Shown one piece after another: positions 15,755 to 24,504 of a stretch of 64,000 nt of DNA. The DNA is from Swaminathania salitolerans (GTDB lineage Bacteria; Pseudomonadota; Alphaproteobacteria; Acetobacterales; Acetobacteraceae): assembly GCF_025994315.1 (NCBI RefSeq), contig NZ_BAQE01000007.1. One strand, given 5' to 3'. Within the stretch, counting starts at the first letter, position 1; the number at the start of each line of letters is the position of its first letter. A model generated the notes under the pieces. It saw only the letters and a list, made by a program, of their open reading frames with translations. It had not been told where the DNA came from and did no database searches. The translations under genes and the position numbers were made by a program.

Positions 15755-18057
15755 CGTCGCGCCGCCAGAACATAGGTGTTCGTGATCCCGAGCACCGGAA
15801 GATAGAACATCCCCCGGGGACGAAACAGGTAATAGTCGCGCAGAAGCGCATAGGCCGTCTCGGAAACCTGGATGGTGCCGGAATCGGGCGCGCTGACCGC
15901 GAGAAGCTCGGATGTCTGCGCGGCTTCTCCCCAGACATTGAAAAGCCCCGGATCGTCGCCGAGCACGGCGCCGAAGGCCCGCCCGACATCGAGGCCGATC
16001 CGGAAACTGGGCGTCAGCTCGGCATCGGAGAGGGTGATCAGGGCGATCTCGCGCAAGGCCAGAAGCGCGTCGGCAACCCGGCGCACCGCATCGATATCGG
16101 GCTCCTGCGCGCATTCCCCGATCAGCACGACCCGGTTGCCCAGTATCTGGGCCGAGAAGATATGATCCCGCCGGACCACCTCCTGGAATTTCGTTACCAG
16201 TGTCTGGACGACCGGAATGAGATCGACCGAGCTGTCGGCGGCAGTATCCTCGAACAATATCGTGGCGATCGACACCATCGCGTATTTTCCGGCGGCGAAT
16301 GCGCCCGATCCGCTCTCGCCCGGCGCGGCGAGAAACCCTTCGTTCATCCGGGTCTCGACCGCCGAGCGGTCATCCGTGTGCCGGTTCTGCGGTTTCGCCG
16401 TTTCATTCTCCAGCCCCTGCAGCGCCGCAAAGCGGATAGCCGCAATCTCGGCGACGATCGCTATGACGTGAGAAACCGCATGCGGACGTCGCGCATCCTC
16501 GAGAACCACCATGCCGATGACGCTGCCGCGGGCCTGGATGGGCTGGATATAGACCGAGCGTGCATCGATCTGGGTCATCACGATGCGCTGGAAGGTACGC
16601 AGCCCCTCCTGCGTTCCGGCTTCATGGCTCTCGATCACATCGCCTTCGAGAAGAAGCGCGAAGAAAGCGCCGAGATCGTCGTGAGAGAGCTCCATCCCCG
16701 CACTATGGGTGTCGCTGTCACTGTCATAGGCGTCCTCGCACAGGAGGCGCTCATCGTTCCCGACGGTGCGCCAGAGGCTGACGCGCCGGCTCTCTGCCAG
16801 CTCGGCAAGGCGCTGTGTAAGAAGAGGCGCGTCATGGGTCGGATCGAGCAGATTGGTCGTCCCGGCGAGGGCATTGAGCGCATTGCTCTCGGCTCGGGTC
16901 TGCGCCTGCTGGCGATCCAGCCTGCGCTGGAGACGCTCGCTGCGACGGCTCTGACGCACGAGGAAACCGGCCAGAAGAGCCGCGAGGACGACGATCACGA
17001 GCGAGAACAGGAGCCCCTGCCGTCCGGCGGCCGCCGTGAACGCGGCGAAATCGTTCTCGGGTGCGTTCAGCATCAGGATCCAGCCCGGCCGGATATGATG
17101 CAGGGAGGCCATGATCGTGACGTACTGCGTGTCGTGCGCCTTGATGAGATGCACGCCCGATCCGTAGATATGGAAAAGCGCCAGCGCACGCGTGAAGACG
17201 GGTTGGGTCTTCGGATTGAGGAGCATCCGGTCGAAGCTCCAGTTGGCGGCTTTCGCAACGTCGAGGAGATGCGTCCCGGCCACGAGACGCCCCTTCTGGT
17301 CCACAACCACTGCCTGCCCGCTCCGGCCGATCTTCATGGCAGCGAGGAAATCGGTAAGACGGTTGAGCGAGATATTGATGGCGAAGACCGCCTGATGCCC
17401 GTCATCCGTATGCAGGACGCTCGCTGCGGTGACGATGAGCTGCTGGGTCGCAACCGTCGGATAGGGATCGGACCAGTTGAGATCGGGATGATCGAACGCC
17501 CCCTCGTACCAGGGCCTCTGGCGTGGGTCGTAATGCTTCGCCGGCGTATCGGTGGTGCGCACGAGCTTGCCCGATTTGTCGTAGTACCAGTGCCGGAAGA
17601 CATCCTTCTTCCTGTCCAGATGCACCCATTCCATCCCGTCGGCGATATCGCGCGGCGCACGGTCGATGAACCAGAATTGCCCGCGATCGTCGGCAAGATA
17701 GAAACTCTCCACCTGACTGACATTGCGCAGCATGGAGGCGCCATATGCCAGAAAGATCCGGGGAGGCTCCTCCGTGACTGGATCGGTAAGGAGATCGCGC
17801 GCGACCGTGGCCGTAGCGGGCGCCGGCGCAAGATAATCCGAGACTTCCTGGGTGATGTGCTTCTGCTGCTCGCGCAGGAGATCCTGCGACAGGGCGATCA
17901 CGCCCTTGCGGGTGGTGTGGTAGGAATGCAGGGCCACGACGAGAATGACGACCACAACGAGAATGACCCCGAGAATCGGGCCGACGACCTCGATGAAACG
18001 GCGGCGACGGTTTCCCGCATCCGAATCGGCCGGGTCGATGATCTCAGAGACAGGCAA
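15751..18057 (-). CDS. Membrane sensor with dCache, GAF and degenerate class III cyclase domain
   Basis: A 768-residue protein. One membrane helix near residues 25-46, a large periplasmic double-Cache domain (RQRPWYEGAF and DLNWSDPYP are typical of dCache_1), a second helix near 350, a GAF-like region near 390-560, and a C-terminal class III nucleotide-cyclase fold near 595-768. The first metal Asp is kept (ILFEDTA). The second is replaced in QILGNRV, where IGD is expected, and the substrate Lys before it is Gln. The transition-state Asn and Arg are absent in VWGEAAQTSELLA. It probably makes no cyclic nucleotide. The start is TTG 18057 behind GAAGGA. As first gene of the MCE operon it may pass an extracytoplasmic signal to the transporter. 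Confidence 0.8.
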   Translation of the reverse strand: MPVSEIIDPADSDAGNRRRRFIEVVGPILGVILVVVVILVVALHSYHTTRKGVIALSQDLLREQQKHITQEVSDYLAPAPATATVARDLLTDPVTEEPPRIFLAYGASMLRNVSQVESFYLADDRGQFWFIDRAPRDIADGMEWVHLDRKKDVFRHWYYDKSGKLVRTTDTPAKHYDPRQRPWYEGAFDHPDLNWSDPYPTVATQQLIVTAASVLHTDDGHQAVFAINISLNRLTDFLAAMKIGRSGQAVVVDQKGRLVAGTHLLDVAKAANWSFDRMLLNPKTQPVFTRALALFHIYGSGVHLIKAHDTQYVTIMASLHHIRPGWILMLNAPENDFAAFTAAAGRQGLLFSLVIVVLAALLAGFLVRQSRRSERLQRRLDRQQAQTRAESNALNALAGTTNLLDPTHDAPLLTQRLAELAESRRVSLWRTVGNDERLLCEDAYDSDSDTHSAGMELSHDDLGAFFALLLEGDVIESHEAGTQEGLRTFQRIVMTQIDARSVYIQPIQARGSVIGMVVLEDARRPHAVSHVIAIVAEIAAIRFAALQGLENETAKPQNRHTDDRSAVETRMNEGFLAAPGESGSGAFAAGKYAMVSIATILFEDTAADSSVDLIPVVQTLVTKFQEVVRRDHIFSAQILGNRVVLIGECAQEPDIDAVRRVADALLALREIALITLSDAELTPSFRIGLDVGRAFGAVLGDDPGLFNVWGEAAQTSELLAVSAPDSGTIQVSETAYALLRDYYLFRPRGMFYLPVLGITNTYVLAARR

Positions 18058-18075
18058 GCAAACATTCCTTCAGGC

Positions 18076-18183
18076 TTGGCCCACATCGTGGGCCGGGCAC
18101 GCTTGTCCCACATCGCGGGCCGGACACGCTTGACCCACATTGCAGGCCGGGCACGCCTGACCCATGCTTCAGGTCGGGCATGG
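18076..18183. repeat. Four 27-bp tandem repeats upstream of the sensor-MCE operon
   Basis: Units start at 18076, 18103, 18130 and 18157. The first three are about 85-90 % alike (pattern TTGNCCCACATCGNGGGCCG); the fourth has decayed. The first copy contains a near-perfect dyad, GCCCAC-ATC-GTGGGC. The array begins 18 bp upstream of the TTG start of the minus-strand sensor gene and ends about 110 bp before the plus-strand ygfZ gene, so it lies in the shared control region. Confidence 0.9.
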
Positions 18184-18291
18184 CGGCGCCATCGCGGATC
18201 GCCTTCCCTCCATCCCCGACCATATTCCCTCTTGTGTCAAAGCGCTGCAACCCGCATCTCCAGACCGTTGCGTCCGGAATGGAGAATGAAG

Positions 18292-19119
18292 ATGGCGAGA
18301 GCGTGGCTTGTGGATCGCAAGGTGATCTCCCTGAGCGGCGGCGACCGTGTCGGTTTCCTCCAGGGGCTCGTATCGAACGATGTTACCTGCGCCGATCGGA
18401 CGAGGCTCGTATGGGCTGCGCTTCTGACCCCGCAGGGACGATATCTCTCCGATTTCTTCATCTGGCACGAGGAGGACCGGCTCCTGCTCGACGTTCCGGC
18501 GCCCCATGCCGAAACCCTGTGCCGGCGTCTCGCCCGTTTCCGGCTACGGGCCGATATCCGGATCGATATGACCGACGAGATCGTCGAAGCCTGCTGGGGT
18601 GAGACGGCGCAGGATGACGGCCGCCGCGACCCCCGGCTCGATGCCGCCGGGACGCGACGTATTCTCCCGCAGGACGCCGTAACGGAAGCGGAGGACGGGC
18701 TTTCGGCCTATCACGCCCATCGCATCGCTCTGGGCCTGCCATCGCCGGACGATTGCGAGAGCGAAAAGACGTTGCTGCTCGAGGCCAATTTCGACTGGCT
18801 CAACGGCATATCGTGGAAAAAAGGCTGTTACATGGGGCAGGAACTGACCGCCCGCACCCATTATCGCGGCCTGGTCAAGAAGCGCCTGGTCCCGCTATGC
18901 GCAGACGGTCCCCTCCCCGCGCCCGGAACGCTGCTCATGGACGGATCGCGCGAGATCGGTATGGTACGGACTTCATCGGGCCAGCGCGGTCTGGCCTTTC
19001 TGCGTCGCGAATACTGGGATCGAAGCGTGGCCTGTGGTGACATAATCCTGACCCCCGACCTGCCGGACTGGTTCCATCACGAGGCTTCGGGTGACGGCTC
19101 CGGGGATCCCGCCCCGTGA
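18292..19119 (+). CDS. ygfZ: YgfZ/GcvT-type folate-binding protein (Fe-S cluster maturation)
   Basis: A 275-residue folate-binding protein related to the GcvT T-protein. The YgfZ signature K-G-C-Y-x-G-Q-E is present at residues 177-184, with the reactive Cys179. The N-terminus GGDRVGFLQGLVSNDV matches the family well. YgfZ proteins use tetrahydrofolate in assembly or repair of some Fe-S enzymes. ATG 18292 is preferred over ATG 18286 because GGAG at 18281 lies seven bases from it. The frame is open far upstream, but that part lies opposite the sensor gene and the repeats. hisI follows after 55 bp. Confidence 0.88.
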   Translation: MARAWLVDRKVISLSGGDRVGFLQGLVSNDVTCADRTRLVWAALLTPQGRYLSDFFIWHEEDRLLLDVPAPHAETLCRRLARFRLRADIRIDMTDEIVEACWGETAQDDGRRDPRLDAAGTRRILPQDAVTEAEDGLSAYHAHRIALGLPSPDDCESEKTLLLEANFDWLNGISWKKGCYMGQELTARTHYRGLVKKRLVPLCADGPLPAPGTLLMDGSREIGMVRTSSGQRGLAFLRREYWDRSVACGDIILTPDLPDWFHHEASGDGSGDPAP

Positions 19120-19174
19120 TACGCTTCCCCTCTTCGGGACGACCGCCCTCCCCTGTTCTTGCGAGATCCATTCC

Positions 19175-19609
19175 ATGAACTACGTTCCGCCGGATGACCG
19201 GACCTGTCAGACCCTGCTCGATGCGGTGAAATTCGACCGTGACGGGCTGATTGCCGCCATCGCCCAGTCGGCTTCAGCGCCGCACGACGTCCTCATGCTC
19301 GCCTGGATGAACCGTGCAGCGCTGGAGGAAACGCTCGCAACCGGACAGGTCTGCTACTATTCACGCAGCCGCAAGAGCCTGTGGCGCAAGGGAGAACAAT
19401 CGGGACAGAGGCAGAAACTCTGCGCCGCCCGCCTCGATTGCGACGGCGATGCCGTTCTCCTTCTGGTCGAGCAGACCGGCGTTGCGTGCCATACCGGTCG
19501 GCGGAGCTGCTTCTATCACGAGGTCACGCCGACCGGCTATGTCGATACCACCCAGCCGGAGACGGACCCCTCCGTTCTCTATGCCGGAACGGCCTCACCG
19601 CAGGGCTGA
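19175..19609 (+). CDS. hisI: Phosphoribosyl-AMP cyclohydrolase
   Basis: Third step of histidine biosynthesis, opening the adenine ring of phosphoribosyl-AMP. The protein has 144 residues, the length of stand-alone HisI without the HisE pyrophosphohydrolase domain. Present are MLAWMNRAALEETLATG, the magnesium motif DCDGD (residues 88-92), and the zinc cysteines Cys89, Cys105 and Cys112. No other his gene lies in the window, so the gene is separated from the main pathway cluster. Its last 31 bases overlap the 3' end of the convergent lpxB. Confidence 0.95.
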   Translation: MNYVPPDDRTCQTLLDAVKFDRDGLIAAIAQSASAPHDVLMLAWMNRAALEETLATGQVCYYSRSRKSLWRKGEQSGQRQKLCAARLDCDGDAVLLLVEQTGVACHTGRRSCFYHEVTPTGYVDTTQPETDPSVLYAGTASPQG

Positions 19610-20841
19610 GACCCGTCCGGGGTCCTGTCCGCTGGGGCTTCCGGATCTCCGGACTCCGCATCCGTTCCGTTCAGCAGACGCAGAACGGCCGCTGCCGCAG
19701 CATCGGCAGGCGTACCGTCGTGATCGTCCCCCTGAGGGGGGCGGAGCTGGTCGAGAATGACGTCGAACGCATCGCGCTGCTCCTGCGCAAGCTCGCGATC
19801 CGTCAGAAGATCGTAGGCGGCATCGGCGAGGTCGTCAGGGGTACAGCGCTCCTGGAGCAATTCGGGAACGACCTCCCGTCCTGCGAGAAGATTAACCATG
19901 GCGACATATTTCACCTTGATCATGCGTCGCGCCATGAAGGCCGTGAGCGGGTTGACGCGATAGGCAACCGCCATCGGGACATGGGCGAGCGCGAGTTCGA
20001 GCGTCGAGGTTCCCGATTTCGTCAGGGCGGCTCCGGCGGCGGCGAATGCATCGTGCTTGTCGTGCAGCTCGGTCACGATGACGGGTTTGACGGGCCATTT
20101 CGCTACGGCTCCCCGCACCGTCTGGGCAACCAGGGGCGAAAGCGGGAGAACGGGACAGATATCGGGCAGACGCTCCCTGAGCAGGGACAGCATCCTGCCA
20201 TAGACGGGCAGAAGACGCGGAACCTCCGAACGTCGGCTGCCCGGCATGAGTATCAGGATCGGGGCCGTTTCGTCGATCCCGTGACGCAGGCGAAAGCGAT
20301 GGGCGTCGCCCTGGTCCGCCCCCGACTGGAGGACCGGATGACCGACGAAATCGACGGCAACGCCGCGTTCTGCAAACCATTCCTGCTCGAAAGGGAGAAG
20401 ACAGAGCAGGCGATCCCACAAGGCGGGAAAGCTGTGCACCCGTTTTTCATGCCATGCCCAGACCTGGGGACCGACATAATGGATCTTGGGCGTGCTGACA
20501 TGACGCAGACGCTTGAGAAACCGGAGCGCGAAACCCGGAGAATCGATCGTGACGATCAGATCCGGCTGCCTCAGGACGACGTCGTTGACCGCCTCGTTGA
20601 GGCGCTGGGAAAGCTGACGGATACGCGGAAGCACCTCGACGAGGCCCATGACCGCCAGATCCCGCATGGGGAAGAGGCTGGCAAGTCCCAGCGCCTCCAT
20701 GCGCGGCCCCCCGATTCCCACGAAAATCAGGTGCTGGTCCCGCGCCAGCAGCGCCTGCATGAGATGGGCGCCGAGAACATCGCCACTGGCTTCACCCGCC
20801 AGAAGCCAGATGACGCGCGGGACGATGGAGGACTGAGGCAT
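19579..20841 (-). CDS. lpxB: Lipid-A-disaccharide synthase
   Basis: Glycosyltransferase of family GT19 that joins UDP-2,3-diacylglucosamine to lipid X in lipid A synthesis at the inner membrane. The 420-residue protein starts with WLLAGEASGDVLGAHLMQAL and contains YVGPQVWAWHEKR and LPGSRRSEV, both diagnostic of LpxB. KSGTSTLELAL, the nucleotide-sugar site, follows. It carries a Pro/Asp-rich tail of about 30 residues past the usual end; this extra part is where the gene overlaps hisI. It starts 6 bp after pheT, so pheS-pheT-lpxB form one transcript, an unusual partnership. Confidence 0.95.
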   Translation of the reverse strand: MPQSSIVPRVIWLLAGEASGDVLGAHLMQALLARDQHLIFVGIGGPRMEALGLASLFPMRDLAVMGLVEVLPRIRQLSQRLNEAVNDVVLRQPDLIVTIDSPGFALRFLKRLRHVSTPKIHYVGPQVWAWHEKRVHSFPALWDRLLCLLPFEQEWFAERGVAVDFVGHPVLQSGADQGDAHRFRLRHGIDETAPILILMPGSRRSEVPRLLPVYGRMLSLLRERLPDICPVLPLSPLVAQTVRGAVAKWPVKPVIVTELHDKHDAFAAAGAALTKSGTSTLELALAHVPMAVAYRVNPLTAFMARRMIKVKYVAMVNLLAGREVVPELLQERCTPDDLADAAYDLLTDRELAQEQRDAFDVILDQLRPPQGDDHDGTPADAAAAAVLRLLNGTDAESGDPEAPADRTPDGSQPCGEAVPA

Positions 20842-20847
20842 GACCGT

Positions 20848-23310
20848 TCAGCGCCTCAGAACGGCGCCGGTTGCTTTCGCGACCGCGGAAACGATCTTTT
20901 CCGACACCGTTTCGATGTCCTCATCGGTGAGGCTCGCCTTCACGGGTTGCAGCACCACCTCGATACCGAGCGAACGATATCCGGGCTCGAGCGGCGCCCC
21001 TTCATACACGTCGAAGAGCCGCACATCGGCGATCAGGCTCCGCTCCGCTCCGCGCACCGCGCGCAGAACCGACTGGGCCTCGGTATCCGGCGCCACGATG
21101 AAGGCGAAATCGCGCAGTACCGGCTGAAATGCGGAGAGAACCGGCGGCTGGCGGCGGCGGTTTTTCGGCAGGGGGACAGAGTCCACCAGAACCTCGAAGG
21201 CAACGATCGTGCCATCGAGCCCCATCGCCCGCATCGTGGCGGGATGGATCTCGCCGAAATGACCGAGAATCGTCTTCGGGCCCTGCCGGACCACACCGGA
21301 ACGCCCCGGATGGTAATATCCGGGAGCGTCGGCCGTAACGCTCAGCGCTTCCGCCGGAAGACGCAGGGACTCGAGCGCTGCCATCAGATCGGCTTTCGCA
21401 TCCCAGACGGACATGCCACGCGCACGCACGCCCGGGCGCCGCTGCGTCTCTCCGCCACGCAGACCCGCCAGAACGAGGCTCTGCCCCTGTGCATCGAAGG
21501 CCGGACCGAGCTCGAACAGCGCCGCATCCGCATGGCCGCGCGCCGCATTGCGCTGCCAGGCCCGCAGGAGATTGACCAGCGGCGTCGGACGCATCTGGTC
21601 GAGGTCCGACGCGATCGGATTGAGCAGCCTCAGCCCGTCGGAAGGCGAGCCGAACAGCGCCGCATCTTCGTGCGAAACGAAAGAGAATCCGACCGTTTCC
21701 ATCAGCCCGCGCTGGGCGCAGAGTCGGCGCAGCTCACCGAGACGCTTTCTGGATGGCGTAACCGCAGGCAGGGTGACGGACGAAGCCTGGGGGAGCGAGC
21801 GCGCAGGAATCGCATCGAGCCCGTAAATGCGCAGGACTTCCTCGATCAGATCGTTCTCGGCCTCGATTTCCGCAACGGCCTGTGCGGCACTGCGCGCCTC
21901 CTCGGGATCGAGATGAGGCGCCTGATCGAGAACCACCCCCGTCGCGATGTCGTTTCGCCAGGACGGAACGGCGAAGCGCGCCTCGCGCGCGTCACGCTGA
22001 CGGACCTCGAAGCCCAGATGCTCGAGAATGCCGATGGCCTCCTCATCCCCGATCGCGGCACCGCCGAAGGATTCGAGACGCTCGAAACGCAGACCCGCCT
22101 CACGGTGCCAGTCCGGAATCTCCCCGGCGCTCGTCACTGCGCTCGCCTCTCCTCCGCAGAGGTCGAGGATGAGACGGGTTGCTGCCTCCAGACCGGAGAG
22201 CACGAGCGCCGGATCGATGCCGCGCTCGAAACGCTGGCGGGCATCCGTATGCACACCCAGACGACGTCCGGTCAGAGCAAGGCAGACGGGATCGAACAGG
22301 GCAGCCTCGATGAAGACATCGGTCGTCCCGTCGGAAACGCCGGTTCCCTCTCCGCCGATGAGCCCTGCAAGCGACTGCACGCCCGCGCTGTCGGCAATGA
22401 CCAGATCGTCCGTGCCGAGCACGAGATCACGCCCGTCCAGAGCACGGAAGGTCTCGCATGCGGCCCGCGACAGGGTCAGGACGGAGCCCTGCACCTTCGC
22501 GGCATCGAAAACATGCAGAGGACGACCGATATCGTAGGTAAGAAAATTCGTGATATCGACGAGCGCGCTGATCGGCTTGAGGCCGATCGACTCGAGACGC
22601 TGCCTGAGCCAGGCAGGGCTGGGACCGTTCCTGACCCCGCGAACGAGCCGCCCTGCGACATAAGGGCAGGCCTGACCGTACTGGATGTCCCAGGAAATCG
22701 GCGAAGGGAAAGTCCCTTCCACCGTATCGACGAGCCAGGGCTTCAGATGGCCGAGTCCGGCAGCAGCAAGATCGCGGGCCACGCCGCGAACGCTCAGGGC
22801 ATCGCCGCGATTGGGGGTGATCGAGATATCGATCACCGGATCGTCGAGTTTCGCGAAATCCGCATAAGCCTGCCCGAGAACGACGGTCTCCGGCAATTCC
22901 GCGATCCCGTCTGATTCCTCGCCGAGGCCGAGTTCACGCAGGGAGCACAGCATACCGCCGCTCTCCTGCCCCCGGATCTTCCCGGCCTTGATCGTGATGC
23001 CACTCCCGGGGATGTGGGTTCCCGGCGGCGCGAAGATCACATGCAGCCCGCTCCGTGCGTTGGGGGCACCGCACACCACCTGCACCTTTTCGTACCCGCC
23101 CCCGGCAGCGACGGTGCAGACCTGCAACCGGTCCGCATCCGGATGGCGATGCGCCTCGAGAATTTTCGCAACACGGAAACCGCGCAGGGAATCGGCGGGG
23201 TTCTCCACCTGCTCGACCTCGAGCCCGATCGCCGTGAGTTTCGCGACGATCTCGTCGAGCGACGCCGTGGTGTCGAGATGGGTGCGCAGCCAGGACAGGG
23301 TGAATTTCAT
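20848..23310 (-). CDS. pheT: Phenylalanine-tRNA ligase beta subunit
   Basis: Beta chain of the alpha2-beta2 phenylalanyl-tRNA synthetase. The 820 residues carry the N-terminal OB-fold tRNA-binding domain (about 39-150, ending LGLGEESDGIAELP), the B3/B4 editing domain and the B5 domain. A catalytic-like core with GFSFVSHEDAALF and the C-terminal ferredoxin-fold anticodon-binding domain (about 725-820) complete it. ATG 23310 lies four bases after the pheS stop. Confidence 0.97.
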   Translation of the reverse strand: MKFTLSWLRTHLDTTASLDEIVAKLTAIGLEVEQVENPADSLRGFRVAKILEAHRHPDADRLQVCTVAAGGGYEKVQVVCGAPNARSGLHVIFAPPGTHIPGSGITIKAGKIRGQESGGMLCSLRELGLGEESDGIAELPETVVLGQAYADFAKLDDPVIDISITPNRGDALSVRGVARDLAAAGLGHLKPWLVDTVEGTFPSPISWDIQYGQACPYVAGRLVRGVRNGPSPAWLRQRLESIGLKPISALVDITNFLTYDIGRPLHVFDAAKVQGSVLTLSRAACETFRALDGRDLVLGTDDLVIADSAGVQSLAGLIGGEGTGVSDGTTDVFIEAALFDPVCLALTGRRLGVHTDARQRFERGIDPALVLSGLEAATRLILDLCGGEASAVTSAGEIPDWHREAGLRFERLESFGGAAIGDEEAIGILEHLGFEVRQRDAREARFAVPSWRNDIATGVVLDQAPHLDPEEARSAAQAVAEIEAENDLIEEVLRIYGLDAIPARSLPQASSVTLPAVTPSRKRLGELRRLCAQRGLMETVGFSFVSHEDAALFGSPSDGLRLLNPIASDLDQMRPTPLVNLLRAWQRNAARGHADAALFELGPAFDAQGQSLVLAGLRGGETQRRPGVRARGMSVWDAKADLMAALESLRLPAEALSVTADAPGYYHPGRSGVVRQGPKTILGHFGEIHPATMRAMGLDGTIVAFEVLVDSVPLPKNRRRQPPVLSAFQPVLRDFAFIVAPDTEAQSVLRAVRGAERSLIADVRLFDVYEGAPLEPGYRSLGIEVVLQPVKASLTDEDIETVSEKIVSAVAKATGAVLRR

Positions 23311-23314
23311 GAGC

Positions 23315-24385
23315 TCAGACTCCTTCCGCGAGACTGACAGAGGCGAGAGAGGAGAAGCCGTAATGACGCAGCCATCTCAGATCGCTCTCATAGAAGGATC
23401 GCAGATCGGGGATGCCGTTCTTGAGCATGGTGAGACGCTCGATTCCCATACCGAAGGCAAAACCCTGCCAGCGCGAGGGATCCACGCCACAATTGGCGAG
23501 AACGCGCGGATGCACCATGCCCGAGCCCAGAACCTCGAGCCAGTCCCCACCGCCGCCGATCTCGCCCGTCTGGCGCGACCAGCCGATATCGACCTCCATG
23601 GAGGGCTCGGTGAAGGGGAAATACGACGCACGGAATCGCACCGGCAGATCGGGTTTGTCGAAGAAGATACGCAGGAACTCGGTCAGACATCCCTTGAGAT
23701 GACCCAGAGTTATGCCTTGATCTATGACAAGTCCTTCACATTGATGAAACATCGGTGAGTGTGTCGCATCGTGATCGGCCCGATAGGTGCGCCCGGGGGC
23801 AATAATCCGGATCGGCGGCGTCCGGGTGAGCATGGAGCGGATCTGCACACCCGAGGTCTGGGTGCGCAGAACGCGCTGCGGCCCGTCCGCAGTGGCGGGC
23901 GGCAGATAGAACGTATCGTGCTCGGTGCGGGCCGGATGATGATCGGGCGTATTGAGGGCCGAGAAATTGTGCCACTGACTCTCGATATCCGGACCTTCCG
24001 CAACGGTGAAACCCATGGCGCCGAATATCGCGGTCATCTCGTCGATGGTGCGCGAAATCGGATGAAGCAGCCCCGGAGCCTCCAGCGGCGCCGGCATGGT
24101 GACATCCACGCGCTCGTCTCTCAGGCGGGCGTCGAGCGCTGCCTGCGCGATTTCCTGCCCGCGCGTCTCGACCGCCGCATTCAGCGCATCGCGCAGGCGG
24201 TTGAGCGCCTGCCCGCGCTCCTTCCGGATATCCGGGCTCATCTTGCCCAGCTCCTTGAGAAGACGCGTAAGCCTGCCGGACTTGCCCAGAGTCGCGACGC
24301 GAATCGCATCCCAACCGGCATGATCCTGTGCCTGAGCCAGCGCCTCGAGGGTTTCGCTTTTCAGCGCTTCCAGATCATCGCCCAT
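23315..24385 (-). CDS. pheS: Phenylalanine-tRNA ligase alpha subunit
   Basis: Catalytic chain of phenylalanyl-tRNA synthetase, 356 residues. An N-terminal coiled coil (about 1-95) is followed by the class II core. Motif 1 lies around HPISRTIDEMTAIF, motif 2 around GRTYRADHDATHSPMFHQ, and motif 3 in GFAFGMGIERLTMLKNGI. The gene lies 119 bp downstream of rplT, with a terminator-like hairpin in between that may also act as an attenuator. Confidence 0.97.
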   Translation of the reverse strand: MGDDLEALKSETLEALAQAQDHAGWDAIRVATLGKSGRLTRLLKELGKMSPDIRKERGQALNRLRDALNAAVETRGQEIAQAALDARLRDERVDVTMPAPLEAPGLLHPISRTIDEMTAIFGAMGFTVAEGPDIESQWHNFSALNTPDHHPARTEHDTFYLPPATADGPQRVLRTQTSGVQIRSMLTRTPPIRIIAPGRTYRADHDATHSPMFHQCEGLVIDQGITLGHLKGCLTEFLRIFFDKPDLPVRFRASYFPFTEPSMEVDIGWSRQTGEIGGGGDWLEVLGSGMVHPRVLANCGVDPSRWQGFAFGMGIERLTMLKNGIPDLRSFYESDLRWLRHYGFSSLASVSLAEGV

Positions 24386-24437
24386 TCTTTGCCAATCCCC
24401 ATCCTTCGCCTGCGCCCGTTATCCGCCCGCGATCGTC

Positions 24438-24480
24438 AAAAAAGAAAACGGGCCGTCCTGATACAGGACGACCCGTTTTC
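24438..24480 (-). terminator. Rho-independent terminator or attenuator between rplT and pheS
   Basis: Read on the minus strand, a 17-bp near-perfect stem (GAAAACGG..CGTCCTG paired with CAGGACG..CCGTTTTC, loop TATC) is followed by six T. It begins 24 bases after the rplT stop and ends 52 bases before pheS. I see no Phe-rich leader peptide that would make it a classical pheST attenuator. Confidence 0.88.
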
Positions 24481-24504
24481 TATCAAATCCGAAAAGAAGC
24501 CGGA

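Noticed and set aside
18044..18250. A small minus-strand frame translating the 27-bp repeats into GPRCGTSVP-type units.
   Set aside because: The repeats are close to a TTG start of the sensor gene in another frame. No signal sequence or family is visible, and the repeat is better explained as a control-region array.
15649..18285. Long plus-strand extension upstream of ygfZ.
   Set aside because: Only the part from 18292 matches the YgfZ family. The rest is antisense to the sensor gene and the 27-bp repeats.
19381..22914. A 1177-codon plus-strand frame antisense to lpxB and pheT.
   Set aside because: It overlaps two essential, conserved genes and shows only shadow-type composition.
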